Assembly: GCA_943788345.1 (NCBI GenBank)
Contig: CALSPX010000015.1
Coordinates: 62,001 to 126,000 of the forward strand
Reading direction: 5' to 3'
From: Ascidiaceihabitans sp023955215
Lineage (GTDB): Bacteria > Pseudomonadota > Alphaproteobacteria > Rhodobacterales > Rhodobacteraceae
DNA: 64,000 nucleotides
Under the pieces are notes generated by a model. That model saw only the letters and a list, made by a program, of their open reading frames with translations. It was not told where the DNA came from and ran no database searches. Positions 44,303 to 53,824 of the stretch are shown one piece after another; position 1 is the stretch's first letter, and every line of letters begins with the position of its first letter. The position numbers and the translations under genes are program-made.

Positions 44303-46138
44303 ATGGAAACAAGCAGACCCAATATCCACGAAAACCTGCCGGTTATTCGCCAACTTGATGACGCAGCAATCAATCGGATTGCTGCGGGTGAAGTTGTTGA
44401 ACGACCAGCGTCTGCTGTCAAAGAGCTGGTTGAGAACGCGATCGATGCGGGCGCGCGGCGTATTTTCATTGATATTGCAGATGGCGGCAAAACGTTGATC
44501 CGCGTGACAGATGACGGCTGTGGAATTGCAGGTCACGATTTGCCGTTGGCCTTATCACGCCATGCTACGTCAAAGATCGACGGCTCTGACCTGCTTAACA
44601 TTCACACCTTTGGTTTTCGTGGAGAGGCACTGCCGTCACTGGGCGCCGTTGGCCGTCTTAACATCACCTCACGCGTTCAGGGGTCTGAAGCCTTTGAGAT
44701 CAATGTTGAAGGTGGTGACTTAGGGCCAGTGCGCCCAGCTGCTTTGAACGGCGGCACAGTCATAACTTTGCGTGACTTGTTTTATGCAACCCCAGCCCGA
44801 CTGAAGTTTTTGCGCACCGACCGCGCAGAAACGACGGCCATTAATGATATAGTTAAGCGCCTTGCGATGGCGGAACCTTTTGTACGGTTTGAGTTGCGAG
44901 ATGTCAGTGGCGATAGCCCACGCACAACCTTCAGGGCTGAAGCCGAAAATGGCGATATGTTCGATGCGTTGCATGGACGGTTGTCGACTGTTTTGGGGCG
45001 CGAGTTTGCAGATAACTCTCTGAAAATTGACGCGCTGCGCGAAGGATTACATTTGACAGGGTATGCTGCGTTGCCAACTTATTCACGTGGTTCTGCTGTG
45101 CTGCAGTATCTGTTCGTGAACGGTCGTCCTGTACGGGATAAACTATTGGTTGGGGCGCTGCGCGGAGCCTACTTTGATTTTCTAAGTCGCGATCGTCATC
45201 CAGCGGCTGCCCTGTTCCTTGACTGCGATCCAACACTGGTGGACGTCAACGTTCATCCTGCAAAATCAGAGGTACGCTTTCGCGATCCTGGTCTTGCGCG
45301 TGGGTTAATTGTATCGGCATTGCGCCAAGCGTTGGCAGAGGCAGGGCATCGTGCGTCGACAACAGTTGCGGGTGCGACTTTGGGGGCGATGACACCTGAA
45401 CCTATTGGTGGACCACGCGTCTATCAGATGGACCGTCCCTCAATGGGCTCACGTTCAGCGTCTTACCAATCCCAAGCGCCGGGTTTCGCCGAAATGACCC
45501 ACGCCTATAGTGGGCAAGTGGTTGAGCAAGAGCAGGCGAATGAGACACCACCAGAGGAACTGCCACTGGGCACTGCCCGCGGTCAGGTTCATGAGAATTA
45601 CATTATCGCGCAGACGGCAACCGGCATGGTTATCGTTGATCAACATGCAGCGCATGAGCGATTGGTGTACGAGAAATTAAAAAACCAAATGGCAGCGAAT
45701 GGGGTCGCGGCTCAAGCCTTGCTGATCCCTGAGATTGTTGAACTATCGGATGGCGATTGCGCTCGATTACTCGAAGTGGCGGACGAATTGGCACGCTTTG
45801 GTTTGGGTATTGAGCCCTTTGGAGGTGGTGCAATTGCTATTCGCGAAACGCCTGCCATTTTGGGTGAGGTGAATGCGCGTGCTATGATCCTTGATATTCT
45901 GGACGAGCTTGCGGACCAGGGCAGCTCCAACATGGTTCAAGCCAAGGTCGAAGCGATCCTTAGTCGCGTGGCCTGCCACGGGTCTATTCGCTCGGGTCGT
46001 TGGATGCGGGCTGAGGAAATGAACGCGCTGTTGCGCGAAATGGAAGCAACCCCGCATTCGGGGCAATGCAACCACGGACGCCCTACGTATGTAGAGCTGA
46101 AACTGGCAGATATTGAACGGTTGTTTGGACGCACATGA
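44303..46138 (+). CDS. mutL: DNA mismatch repair protein MutL
   Basis: This 611-residue protein has the GHKL ATPase region (AAGEVVERPASAVKELVENA, VTDDGCGI, FGFRGEALPSLGAVG) and a C-terminal dimer domain. It contains DQHAAHERLVYE, which fits the DQHAx2Ex4E endonuclease motif of MutL proteins in bacteria without MutH. ATG 44303 was chosen, giving METSRPNIHENLPVIRQLDD; an upstream in-frame start at 44228 adds 25 unconserved residues. The stop overlaps rmuC by 4 nt. Confidence 0.95.
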   Translation: METSRPNIHENLPVIRQLDDAAINRIAAGEVVERPASAVKELVENAIDAGARRIFIDIADGGKTLIRVTDDGCGIAGHDLPLALSRHATSKIDGSDLLNIHTFGFRGEALPSLGAVGRLNITSRVQGSEAFEINVEGGDLGPVRPAALNGGTVITLRDLFYATPARLKFLRTDRAETTAINDIVKRLAMAEPFVRFELRDVSGDSPRTTFRAEAENGDMFDALHGRLSTVLGREFADNSLKIDALREGLHLTGYAALPTYSRGSAVLQYLFVNGRPVRDKLLVGALRGAYFDFLSRDRHPAAALFLDCDPTLVDVNVHPAKSEVRFRDPGLARGLIVSALRQALAEAGHRASTTVAGATLGAMTPEPIGGPRVYQMDRPSMGSRSASYQSQAPGFAEMTHAYSGQVVEQEQANETPPEELPLGTARGQVHENYIIAQTATGMVIVDQHAAHERLVYEKLKNQMAANGVAAQALLIPEIVELSDGDCARLLEVADELARFGLGIEPFGGGAIAIRETPAILGEVNARAMILDILDELADQGSSNMVQAKVEAILSRVACHGSIRSGRWMRAEEMNALLREMEATPHSGQCNHGRPTYVELKLADIERLFGRT

Positions 46139-47373
46139 TTGAGATTTCAGGACAAGAGTATGCCTTTAGCGATCCATTGATCATTGTGGGATTGGTGGCT
46201 GTCGCTGTGGTCATTTTAATCGTGGTGATGTTGATGGTTGTGGTGCGGTCGGCAGGGCGTTCCGCGGCGGCTGCGGCACCGCTGGCGCATCAGATGGGCA
46301 TCCTTGGCCAGCATGTTCAGCAGCTGAATATGGGGCAGGCCGCGTTACAAGGTGGTTTGCAAACTGTGTCTGATACGCAGGTAAATGCACAGACCCAGAT
46401 TACCAACACGATGGAAGTGCGATTGGCTGCTGTTCAACAGCAAATGCAGGACCGTCTGGCAGAGAATGCTATGCGTGCCCAACATTCGATGGCAGAGATG
46501 CAAGAGCGGATGAAAGAGACGTTGAACGGCTCATCGAAACAAACCACGGTTAGCTTGACGCAGCTTCAAGAACGTCTCGCTTCTATCGACAAAGCGCAGG
46601 ACAATATTGCGAAGTTGTCTGGGGATGTTTTGTCGTTGCAAGACATCCTAAGCAACAAACAAACGCGTGGTGCTTTTGGCGAAATTCAACTGAACGACAT
46701 TGTCGGCAAAGCATTGCCAAAAGACAGTTTTCAGCTGCAAGCGACGCTTAGCAACGGTAAGCGCGCCGACTGTTTGATTGCTTTGCCGAACCCGCCTGGC
46801 CCAATTGTGATCGACAGCAAATTCCCCCTTGAAGCCTATGAGGCCTTGCGTCGGGCCAAGACTGATTGGGAGGTCAACGAGGCTGGCAAAGCGATGCGTG
46901 TTTCCGTGAAAAAGCACATCCGTGATATTAGTGAGAAATATATCATCGAGGGCGAAACTGCAGATGGCGCGTTGATGTTCCTACCGTCCGAAGCGGTATA
47001 TGCAGAGCTCCACGCGAACTTTCCTGAACTTGTACGTGATGGTTTTGATCACCGCGTTTGGATCGTTTCACCAACGACTTGTATGGCCACACTGAATACA
47101 ATGCGTGCAATCCTTAAGGATGCTCGTATGCGTGAACAGGCGGGCGCTATTCGCTCGACGCTCAAAAGCTTGCATCGCGATGTTGAATTGGTTGTTGAAC
47201 GTGTCGACAAACTGAATACCCACTTTGGTCAGGCACGCAAAGATTTGGATGGAATTAGCACAGCTGCCGAACGTGCAGGAAAACGTGCGGCGCGTTTGGA
47301 TAATTTTGACTTTGAAGAACTGACGCCAGAGGAACAAAACAACGTGGTGCCTTTGGCCAAGCCTGAGCCTTAA
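46135..47373 (+). CDS. rmuC: DNA recombination protein RmuC
   Basis: This 412-residue protein has one N-terminal membrane helix (about residues 14-36), a long coiled coil (about 50-170, rich in Q, with repeated HVQQLNMGQAALQGG-like segments) and the RmuC nuclease-like domain (TRGAFGEIQLNDIVGKALP; PIVIDSKFPLEAYEALRRA; VYAELHANFPELV; VWIVSPTTCMATLNTMRAI). RmuC limits inversions and other rearrangements in E. coli. It is coupled to mutL by a 4-nt overlap, so the two DNA-integrity genes are probably one operon. Confidence 0.94.
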   Translation: MIEISGQEYAFSDPLIIVGLVAVAVVILIVVMLMVVVRSAGRSAAAAAPLAHQMGILGQHVQQLNMGQAALQGGLQTVSDTQVNAQTQITNTMEVRLAAVQQQMQDRLAENAMRAQHSMAEMQERMKETLNGSSKQTTVSLTQLQERLASIDKAQDNIAKLSGDVLSLQDILSNKQTRGAFGEIQLNDIVGKALPKDSFQLQATLSNGKRADCLIALPNPPGPIVIDSKFPLEAYEALRRAKTDWEVNEAGKAMRVSVKKHIRDISEKYIIEGETADGALMFLPSEAVYAELHANFPELVRDGFDHRVWIVSPTTCMATLNTMRAILKDARMREQAGAIRSTLKSLHRDVELVVERVDKLNTHFGQARKDLDGISTAAERAGKRAARLDNFDFEELTPEEQNNVVPLAKPEP

Positions 47374-47391
47374 TACGTCAATGAGAAGGGC

Positions 47392-48441
47392 TCATTTATA
47401 CTGCAGTTCAAGATCAATCAATTTACGGTTACGCCAAAGCCCACCACCCTATCCGGTTAAGTTGCCATCTGCACCAATTACCCTGTGACAAGGAATGAGT
47501 ATCGAAATTTGGTTTGCGCCATTGGCGCGTGCAACTGCGCGAGTAGCTGAGGGGCGTCCGATTTTTTGTGCAAGTCCAGCGTAGGTTTGAATTTCCCCCG
47601 CTGGAACCGCTATCAGCGCCTGCCAAACTGATTTGGTGAAGGTAGTTCCATGGAGTGCAAGAGGGACGGTGAAAGCCGCCCTTTGACCGTCAAAGTATTC
47701 AGTTAGTTCAGCTTTGGTTCGTTCGAGTGGTTCGGTTGTTCCAAATCCAATCCCGCCAGCTGCTTTCTGCAAGCGACTAAGCTCGGCTGGTAAAGCTTTT
47801 CGATCTGCGAATTCTAACAAGTGTAAATGTGTATTATCTGCCACCGCGATCATTGGGCCAAGTTTGGTTTGAAACCAATCGGCGCGCAACAATGCGGTGT
47901 CTGAGAACGCACTGGGTTTGACCCCAACCATATTTGCAAACGCTGTGCGAAAGGCTGCACCACTTTCAAACCCTGCTTCAAGCTGGGCGTCGATCACGCG
48001 GTATCCGTTTGAAAGAGCGGCGAAGCCCGCTTGCAATCGTCGCGCCCGAGCGAGATCAAGAAAGGTGATGCCAAACGTACGTTTAAAGGTACGCCTTATC
48101 GTCGACAGATCATAACCCAACGCACTGACCTTGTCCTCGGACCATCGATACGTTGGGTGGTTGTCCAGTCGGGTGAGGAGGTCACGAACAGCAGGATCGT
48201 CAGGTACCATCGCGTGCATTGGGTGGCACCGTTTGCAGGGGCGAAAACCAGCGTCGATGCATTCGGATGGACTTTCGTAAAAGGTACAATTCTCCCGCTT
48301 TGGTTTGCGAGCAGGGCAGGTCAAACGACAAAAGACACCCGTTGAACGCACACCTACAAAAGCGCGACCATCATAGTTGGGGTCGCGGCCTAAAAGGGCG
48401 ATATATAGGCTGTCATCGTCTGGAAGGGTAAAAAGCGTGAT
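47392..48441 (-). pseudogene. ada: Ada-type methylphosphotriester/O6-alkylguanine methyltransferase-regulator, apparently inactivated
   Basis: The frame encodes the whole Ada layout. The zinc domain has FCRLTCPARKP and PCKRCHP. An AraC-type helix-turn-helix follows, with LGYDLSTIRRTFKRTFG. The C-terminal O6-methyltransferase has its active cysteine in ILIPCHRVIGADGNLTG. Two lesions are visible. At 47449-47451 a TAG stands where the family has tyrosine, and after it the normal ending (GGGLWRNRKLIDLELQYK) continues in frame to TGA at 47392. At the other end, family-like sequence (LFTLPDDDSLYIALLGRDPNYDG) reaches up to 48441 without any ATG, GTG or TTG; the first usable codon is GTG 48351, inside the zinc domain. 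A truncated protein ending at the TAG could still fold. Confidence 0.75.
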
Positions 48442-48516
48442 GACAGCTTAACCCTGAAAAAAAATAGGTACCGACTGAAATCGGGCATCTATTCAAAATA
48501 AAGTCGAGGGCGTCAT

Positions 48517-49185
48517 TTAGATTCGAATAAAGCTCTGCATGATACGGGGGAGGATACCCTTAAAGCGCAGTGGCGCGTCGCTTACCGCAAGACAAATACA
48601 GTCTTCATGGATATCCGCCATCGGCGTGTGCTCAAGATCGCTGTCAGCGATATCGACATCACCACGAGCAAAATACCCATCATCATCTTGGAAGGCACCC
48701 TGCAACACCATCGTCATCTCAAGACCGTGGTGGCCGTGATCGGGCATGGCCGCACCGGCAGGGATCATCAAAAGGCGTGCGCTGGCTTGTTTGGATGTTG
48801 GCAGAATAGCTTGCTTTACACCCATGCCGATAGGACGCCACTTAACCTCACTTAGGTCACCACCAATGTAGTCCTGCAGTGGTGTTGGCAGGACGGATGG
48901 TTTTTTGGCAGCCGGTGTCTTGGTGATTGGTGCGCTTTGCTCAATAATCGCCATTGTCGCGGCAAAGCTGTCAGGCTGCATCTGAGTGTTGGGAATATCA
49001 TGCTCGTCCAACAAAACACCGCCAACGGCATCGCATGCCGCCAATTGAGCCCGGCAGGCATCGCATAACGAAACGTGCGTTGCGACCATAAGATTGAACG
49101 CCTCAGGCAAAGTGCCGGCTGAGTAGCCCATCAGGATTTCATCCGTCAGATGATGTTTAATATCTGTGCTCATCATTTTGTTCAT
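48517..49185 (-). CDS. chrR: Zinc-dependent anti-sigma factor ChrR
   Basis: This 222-residue cytoplasmic anti-sigma factor has the N-terminal ZAS domain, with zinc ligands in ATHVSLCDACRAQL (HxxxCxxC), and a C-terminal cupin domain (MPDHGHHGLEMTMVLQGAF... ADIHEDCICLAVSD). In Rhodobacter sphaeroides ChrR holds sigma-E inactive until singlet oxygen triggers its loss. It is directly downstream of rpoE with a 4-nt overlap. Confidence 0.92.
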   Translation of the reverse strand: MNKMMSTDIKHHLTDEILMGYSAGTLPEAFNLMVATHVSLCDACRAQLAACDAVGGVLLDEHDIPNTQMQPDSFAATMAIIEQSAPITKTPAAKKPSVLPTPLQDYIGGDLSEVKWRPIGMGVKQAILPTSKQASARLLMIPAGAAMPDHGHHGLEMTMVLQGAFQDDDGYFARGDVDIADSDLEHTPMADIHEDCICLAVSDAPLRFKGILPRIMQSFIRI

Positions 49186-49727
49186 TTCATCGTTTGGCGT
49201 AAGCGCTCGAGGGCTAACCTAATTCGCGATTTGATCGTGCCAAGGGGCAGACCCGTTTTTTTAGCTATTTCGCTGTGGGACAAATCTCCGAAATACGCCT
49301 GTTCTATAAGTTCTCTTTGTGCTGCAGGGAGTGTTGTTAACGCCTTGCTGAGGATCTCAGTTTCTTGCTGCAGCGCTAGAACGTCGGTTTGATCGAGTTC
49401 TTCTTCTGGACCCCATGTGAGGTCCTCAGGTTCCGGACGGCGTTGTTTGCGCAGAATATCAATTTTGCGGTTTCGTGCGATTGTGAAAATCCAAGTCGCA
49501 ACTGATGCGCGGGACGGGTCGAACAAGTGTGCTTTGTGCCAAAGGGTCGCCATTACTTCTTGGGCGCATTCCTCGGCCATGGAACCATCGGCACCAGAAT
49601 TAATTAGAAACCCCTTCACCCGCGGAGCAAAATGAGCGTACAGGTCTGCAAAAGCTGCTTTGTCCGAGTCATCGCGGATACGATGGACATGAGAAATCCA
49701 TAAATTACGTTTGTTTTCGTCTGTCAC
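49182..49727 (-). CDS. rpoE: ECF sigma factor RpoE (ChrR-controlled)
   Basis: This is an ECF11-like sigma factor of about 181 residues. Region 2 contains FAPRVKGFLINSGADGSMAEECAQEVMATLW and TWIFTIARNRKIDILRKQRRPEPEDL, and region 4 contains LPAAQRELIEQAYFGDLSHSEIAKKTGLPLGTIKSRIRLALERLR. It drives the response to singlet oxygen in related bacteria. I chose GTG 49727 (VTDENKRNLW) because the predicted -10 box at 49825-49830 would put the transcript start near 49818, after the longer ATG at 49820. A GTG at 49799 is another option. Confidence 0.9.
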   Translation of the reverse strand: MTDENKRNLWISHVHRIRDDSDKAAFADLYAHFAPRVKGFLINSGADGSMAEECAQEVMATLWHKAHLFDPSRASVATWIFTIARNRKIDILRKQRRPEPEDLTWGPEEELDQTDVLALQQETEILSKALTTLPAAQRELIEQAYFGDLSHSEIAKKTGLPLGTIKSRIRLALERLRQTMK

Positions 49728-49824
49728 GCGTTTCGAACCCACTGCAACCAAACGGGTTGCAGCCGTCTGAAAGTTAACCGATCTTTCTCTCGGTAACACA
49801 TTATGTGAACTGGCTGACATACCA

Positions 49825-49854
49825 AATATACGGTTGTAGCGCTGAATTGGATCA
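49825..49854 (-). promoter_or_regulatory. Candidate RpoE-dependent promoter of rpoE-chrR
   Basis: On the minus strand TGATCC (49854-49849) is followed 18 nt later by TATATT (49830-49825). TGATCC is the -35 core of Rhodobacter RpoE promoters, so this is probably the autoregulated promoter. On the plus strand the same box reads GGATCA, 18 nt ahead of TTAACA, which could serve the divergent operon. Confidence 0.55.
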
Positions 49855-49936
49855 AATTTCTTTTTTCGCGTTTTAACATCCGATTCCGAACATGGCGCGT
49901 ATATCTACCAAACACATTAATCAGGACTATATTTTT

Positions 49937-51247
49937 ATGCCATTCGATCAACCAAACTCAACGCCACAAAAGATCGCCGTTATTGGTGGCGGAATTTCAG
50001 GTATGGGTTCTGCCTACAAACTAATCGAACGTAAACAAGTCACATTATTTGAAGCTGAGCCGCAGCTTGGCGGCCACGCACGTACCAGAATGGCGGGCAA
50101 GCGTGGAGATCAGCCTGTCGACACAGGTTTCATTGTTTTCAACTATGCAAATTATCCACACATGGCGGAGCTATTCGCTGAGTTGAACGTACCAGTTGTA
50201 AAGTCAAACATGAGTTTTGGTGCCTCAATCGGAGGTGGTCGCCTAGAATATGGGCTGGCCAGCCTGGATGCACTATTTGCGCAACGTATGAATGCTGTGA
50301 ATCCAAAATTTTTGGGCATGGTGCGCGATATTTTACGGTTTAATAAAAACGCGCTTGAGGTGGCGAAAGACCGCACAATCACTGTCTCGCAGTTTTTGGA
50401 AAAATTGGGCACTGGTGCTTGGTTTCGTGATTATTATCTGTTGCCACTATCGGGCGCGATTTGGTCGACGCCAACGCAAAAAATTATGGATTTCCCAGCG
50501 CACGCGATGATCCAGTTTTTCGAGAACCATGCGCTTTTGAACACAACTGGACAGCACCAATGGTACACCGTTGATGGTGGTTCAGTTGAATATGTTCGTC
50601 GGCTCGAAGCAGCACTTTTAAGCCGCGGAGTGGATATTAGAGTGAATTCACCGGTCCAATCGGTACGCCGTGATGGAGGCGGTGTTCAGGTTAAAGCTGT
50701 GGGCGGTGAATGGGAGGCCTTTGATCAAGTAATCTTTGGGACGCACTCGGATGATACACTGGCCTTGTTGGCTGACCCAACGGATGAAGAACAGGCGGCA
50801 TTAGGTGCGATCAAATATCAACCAAATGAGGTTACGCTGCACGCTGACGAAAGCATCATGCCAAAGCGGCGGCAAACATGGTCGTCTTGGGTTTATACTG
50901 AAGATGAAAAAGGGACTGGTGATCAAATTGATCTGACCTATTGGATGAATTCACTTCAGCCGATCCCAATGGACGATCCACACTTTGTGACGTTGAATAC
51001 AAAGCGAACCATCCGCGAAGAGCTGATCTATGATCAGGTGACGCTTCGCCATCCAGTTTATGATCTCGCGGCCCTTGCGGCGCAAGAAAAAGTGCGTGCG
51101 ATGAATGGTGCAAACAGCACATGGTTTACGGGGGCTTGGTTGCGTCACGGGTTCCATGAAGACGGTCTTGAAAGTGCCGTCACTGTTGCGGATGCGATCA
51201 TGAAGAAATGTACGGAATGTGAACTATCTCGTGAGAAACACTGTTGA
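49937..51247 (+). CDS. FAD-dependent oxidoreductase of the RpoE-ChrR regulon (UfaD/RSP1091-like)
   Basis: This 436-residue flavoprotein of the amine-oxidase/desaturase superfamily has the dinucleotide motif KIAVIGGGISGMGSAYKLIE (residues about 11-30) and GGHARTR soon after. In R. sphaeroides the equivalent first gene of the RSP1091-1087 group lies under RpoE control and takes part in making furan-containing fatty acids as a membrane defence against singlet oxygen. Here the same five-gene order sits next to rpoE-chrR. ATG 49937 is used, with AGGA about 12 nt upstream; a longer ATG at 49892 lies over the promoter region. Confidence 0.85.
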   Translation: MPFDQPNSTPQKIAVIGGGISGMGSAYKLIERKQVTLFEAEPQLGGHARTRMAGKRGDQPVDTGFIVFNYANYPHMAELFAELNVPVVKSNMSFGASIGGGRLEYGLASLDALFAQRMNAVNPKFLGMVRDILRFNKNALEVAKDRTITVSQFLEKLGTGAWFRDYYLLPLSGAIWSTPTQKIMDFPAHAMIQFFENHALLNTTGQHQWYTVDGGSVEYVRRLEAALLSRGVDIRVNSPVQSVRRDGGGVQVKAVGGEWEAFDQVIFGTHSDDTLALLADPTDEEQAALGAIKYQPNEVTLHADESIMPKRRQTWSSWVYTEDEKGTGDQIDLTYWMNSLQPIPMDDPHFVTLNTKRTIREELIYDQVTLRHPVYDLAALAAQEKVRAMNGANSTWFTGAWLRHGFHEDGLESAVTVADAIMKKCTECELSREKHC

Positions 51248-51992
51248 TCATATCAACGCTGTGACGTTCCACAGTCGTAAAGGCGAGGTCAAAAACGCCT
51301 TTCGATATTCGATCGACTACGTTCTTCTTGACGCGGATGCGCCAACTCGTACCCCTGGATTATTCGCGCGCAATGGGCGTGGGGTCATAGCGTTAAACGA
51401 TTTGGATCATGGCGGTGTTCCAAAGGACGGCCGCGGCAGCACATGGGTTCGCAAAGTGCTTGAAGCGCACAAAGTGACTGGCGTCGCAAGAATTGAAATT
51501 CTAGCGCAACCCAAAGTTTTAGGTCACGTATTTAACCCGGTTAGTTTTTGGCTTTGCCGCAATGCCGCCGATGACATGATTGCTGTCATTGCGGAGGTGT
51601 CTAACACCTTTGGCGATCGCCATTCATACTTGTTACACCATCCAGATCTACGCCCAATTCTTGCGACAGATCGGTTAAAATCGACCAAGCTTATGCATGT
51701 ATCGCCCTTCCAACCGGTGGAGGGTGGATACGAATTTCGCTTTGATATCCGCGATGACAGAATTGGTGTCTGGATTGACTACACCCAAGGCGATGGTGGG
51801 GTGATTGCAACGCTGACTGGAACCCGCGCACCGCTTACCAATGGCGCGATCCTTTACATGTTATTGCGCCGTCCCTTTGGGTCACGTCGCGTTCTAAGTC
51901 TGATCCACTGGCAGGCGTTGAAGTTGTGGTGGAAAAAGGCACGTTTTCGCTCCTGTCCAGAAGCGCCATCCAAAGAGATTTCGCGCGGATGA
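51219..51992 (+). CDS. DUF1365 family protein
   Basis: This 257-residue protein has the DUF1365 signature: HSRKGEVKNAFRYSIDYVLLD at the start, IEILAQPKVLGHVFNPVSFWLC in the centre and EVSNTFGDRHSYLLH after it. The family always accompanies a FAD oxidoreductase like the upstream gene, often with a cyclopropane-fatty-acid-synthase-like gene, and is thought to act on membrane lipids; its chemistry is unknown. The GTG at 51219 overlaps the upstream gene by 29 nt; GTG 51231 is an alternative start. Confidence 0.88.
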   Translation: MNYLVRNTVDHINAVTFHSRKGEVKNAFRYSIDYVLLDADAPTRTPGLFARNGRGVIALNDLDHGGVPKDGRGSTWVRKVLEAHKVTGVARIEILAQPKVLGHVFNPVSFWLCRNAADDMIAVIAEVSNTFGDRHSYLLHHPDLRPILATDRLKSTKLMHVSPFQPVEGGYEFRFDIRDDRIGVWIDYTQGDGGVIATLTGTRAPLTNGAILYMLLRRPFGSRRVLSLIHWQALKLWWKKARFRSCPEAPSKEISRG

Positions 51993-53242
51993 GCATGTCA
52001 TCATCACTTATTGAGGTGCGTAACAATAACCTCCCAGCGTATGCTGTTTTTGCTGCGATGTTATCGGCAGCTGGCCTGCCAATTTACATCCATGCGCCTA
52101 AGTATTTTGTTGATGAATATGGGGTGTCTTTGGCCGCACTGGGTTCAGTATTGTTTGTTTTGCGATTGCTGGACGTTGTTCAAGACCCGTTGTTCGGGCG
52201 TCTGTCCGCACGCTTGGGTCGTCATCGGGGATTTGCGATTTCAATCGCCTGCGTTGTTATGGCGCTGGGAATGCTAGGGCTTTTTGCTGTCGAGCCGTTG
52301 GTGTCACCGTTGGTGTGGTTTGGCTTGATGCTGACGTTGGTTTTTTCGGCGTTTTCCTTCCTGACCATAAACTTTTACGCACAAGGTGTCGTCACCGCAT
52401 CATCATTGGGGCAATTCGGTCACTTGCGCTTGGCGCGCTGGCGGGAAAGTGGGGCGCTGTTTGGCGTCTGCATTGCTGCAATTGCGCCATTGGTTTTTTT
52501 ATGTTTTATCGATGCACCTTTCGTTGGATTTGCGATTGGGTTTGCTGTTTTGGCTTTGGTTGCTGGCACAATGATGCGGGCTGAATGGGCGGAAGGCAGG
52601 GGTTTGAAATCGGCCAGTTTTCAGACCGTGCTTCAAGACCCGATTGCACGACGTCTGTTGATAATCGCTTTTGTGAATGCGGCGCCTGTTGCGGTAAGTT
52701 CCACGCTGTTTCTGTTTTATGTCGAAGCACGTTTGATGGCTCCGGGAATGGAGGGGCCATTACTACTGTTGTTTTTCCTTTCTGCAGCATTGTCTGTTCC
52801 TTTGTGGGGGGGCTTAGCGGAAAAACTGGGTACCAAGAGCACTCTGATGATTTCGATGACACTTGCGATTGCCGCCTTTGGTTTTGCGATATTTCTTGGC
52901 GCGAGCGATTGGCTTGCTTTTGCGGTTGTATGTGTCGCCTCTGGCGCTGCTTTGGGTGCGGACCTGACGCTGTTGCCTGCAATGTTCGCCAAGCGGATGG
53001 GAGAGATTTCCCCTGCAGCAACTGAGGGCTTTGGCCTTTGGTCATTTGTCTCGAAATTTACGCTCGCATTCGCTGCCGTCCTGCTGCTTCCAGCATTGCA
53101 GTGGGCTGGCTTTGAAAGTGGTTCAGACAATAACTCTGACCATTCTTTGTTTGTTTTGGCTTTGTTGTACGCGGCTGTGCCGTGTGTGTTGAAGATTTTT
53201 GCTTTGATCCTGTTGGCATTTACTGCCGTTAGTGAGGAATAA
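51989..53242 (+). CDS. MFS/GPH-type transporter of the stress operon
   Basis: This 417-residue protein has about twelve membrane segments. The GPH-like pattern VVQDPLFGRLSARLGRHRGFAIS appears in the first cytoplasmic loop, and WGGLAEKLGTKSTLMIS in the second half. It overlaps DUF1365 by 4 nt (ATGA). In R. sphaeroides the third gene of the equivalent cluster is of the same type. What it carries is not known; a lipid precursor is conceivable given its partners. Confidence 0.85.
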   Translation: MSMSSSLIEVRNNNLPAYAVFAAMLSAAGLPIYIHAPKYFVDEYGVSLAALGSVLFVLRLLDVVQDPLFGRLSARLGRHRGFAISIACVVMALGMLGLFAVEPLVSPLVWFGLMLTLVFSAFSFLTINFYAQGVVTASSLGQFGHLRLARWRESGALFGVCIAAIAPLVFLCFIDAPFVGFAIGFAVLALVAGTMMRAEWAEGRGLKSASFQTVLQDPIARRLLIIAFVNAAPVAVSSTLFLFYVEARLMAPGMEGPLLLLFFLSAALSVPLWGGLAEKLGTKSTLMISMTLAIAAFGFAIFLGASDWLAFAVVCVASGAALGADLTLLPAMFAKRMGEISPAATEGFGLWSFVSKFTLAFAAVLLLPALQWAGFESGSDNNSDHSLFVLALLYAAVPCVLKIFALILLAFTAVSEE

Positions 53243-53245
53243 TTT

Positions 53246-53824
53246 ATGAATAGCTTACTCTATGTCCTTCTTGGTGCGGCCCTAGTGCTTGCCTTGAATG
53301 TACTGCGTGGACGATACGCGAGCTTTGTTGCGCAGAGGCCAAGCGACTATGTGAATGGGACAGAGATGTTTGATTTGCGTCAACACATGAACGGGCCAAT
53401 TGCCTGCGAGGGTGTGATCTACGGCCCATTCGGGCGCGTAAGTAGCCGTTTTGTAGGTGCCTTCGAATGTTCTTGGGTGGGCAATCAAGGCGTCATGAGT
53501 GAAGAGTTTCGCTATGACGATGGATCGGTTCAAAATCGGCGCTGGAGCTTAACAATTGATGAGCACGGCGCGATAAAGGCAACGGCACCAGACGTTGTTG
53601 GCGAAGGCGAAGGCCATCAGGTCGGTTCATCAGTTCAATTGAAATACCGCCTTCGACTGCCTGAAAGTGCTGGTGGTCACGTCTTGAACACTGTGGATTG
53701 GATGTATCTTGCACCCAACGGTTCAATCGTAAATCGGTCCCAATTTCGCAAATTTGGTATTCAAGTTGCTGAGCTTGTCGCGACTATGCGACCAGCCCAT
53801 ATTGAATTGAAGGATGCGGTATAA
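53246..53824 (+). CDS. DUF3833 family protein
   Basis: This 192-residue protein has an N-terminal membrane helix or signal (LLYVLLGAALVLALNVL) and the DUF3833 body with FDLRQHMNGPIACEGVIYGPFGR, ...YDDGSVQNRRWSL and DWMYLAPNGSIVNRSQFRKFGI. It looks like a lipocalin-type barrel facing the periplasm, which is an impression. It is the fourth gene of the operon, 3 bp after the transporter, and its stop overlaps the SDR start by one nucleotide. Confidence 0.86.
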   Translation: MNSLLYVLLGAALVLALNVLRGRYASFVAQRPSDYVNGTEMFDLRQHMNGPIACEGVIYGPFGRVSSRFVGAFECSWVGNQGVMSEEFRYDDGSVQNRRWSLTIDEHGAIKATAPDVVGEGEGHQVGSSVQLKYRLRLPESAGGHVLNTVDWMYLAPNGSIVNRSQFRKFGIQVAELVATMRPAHIELKDAV

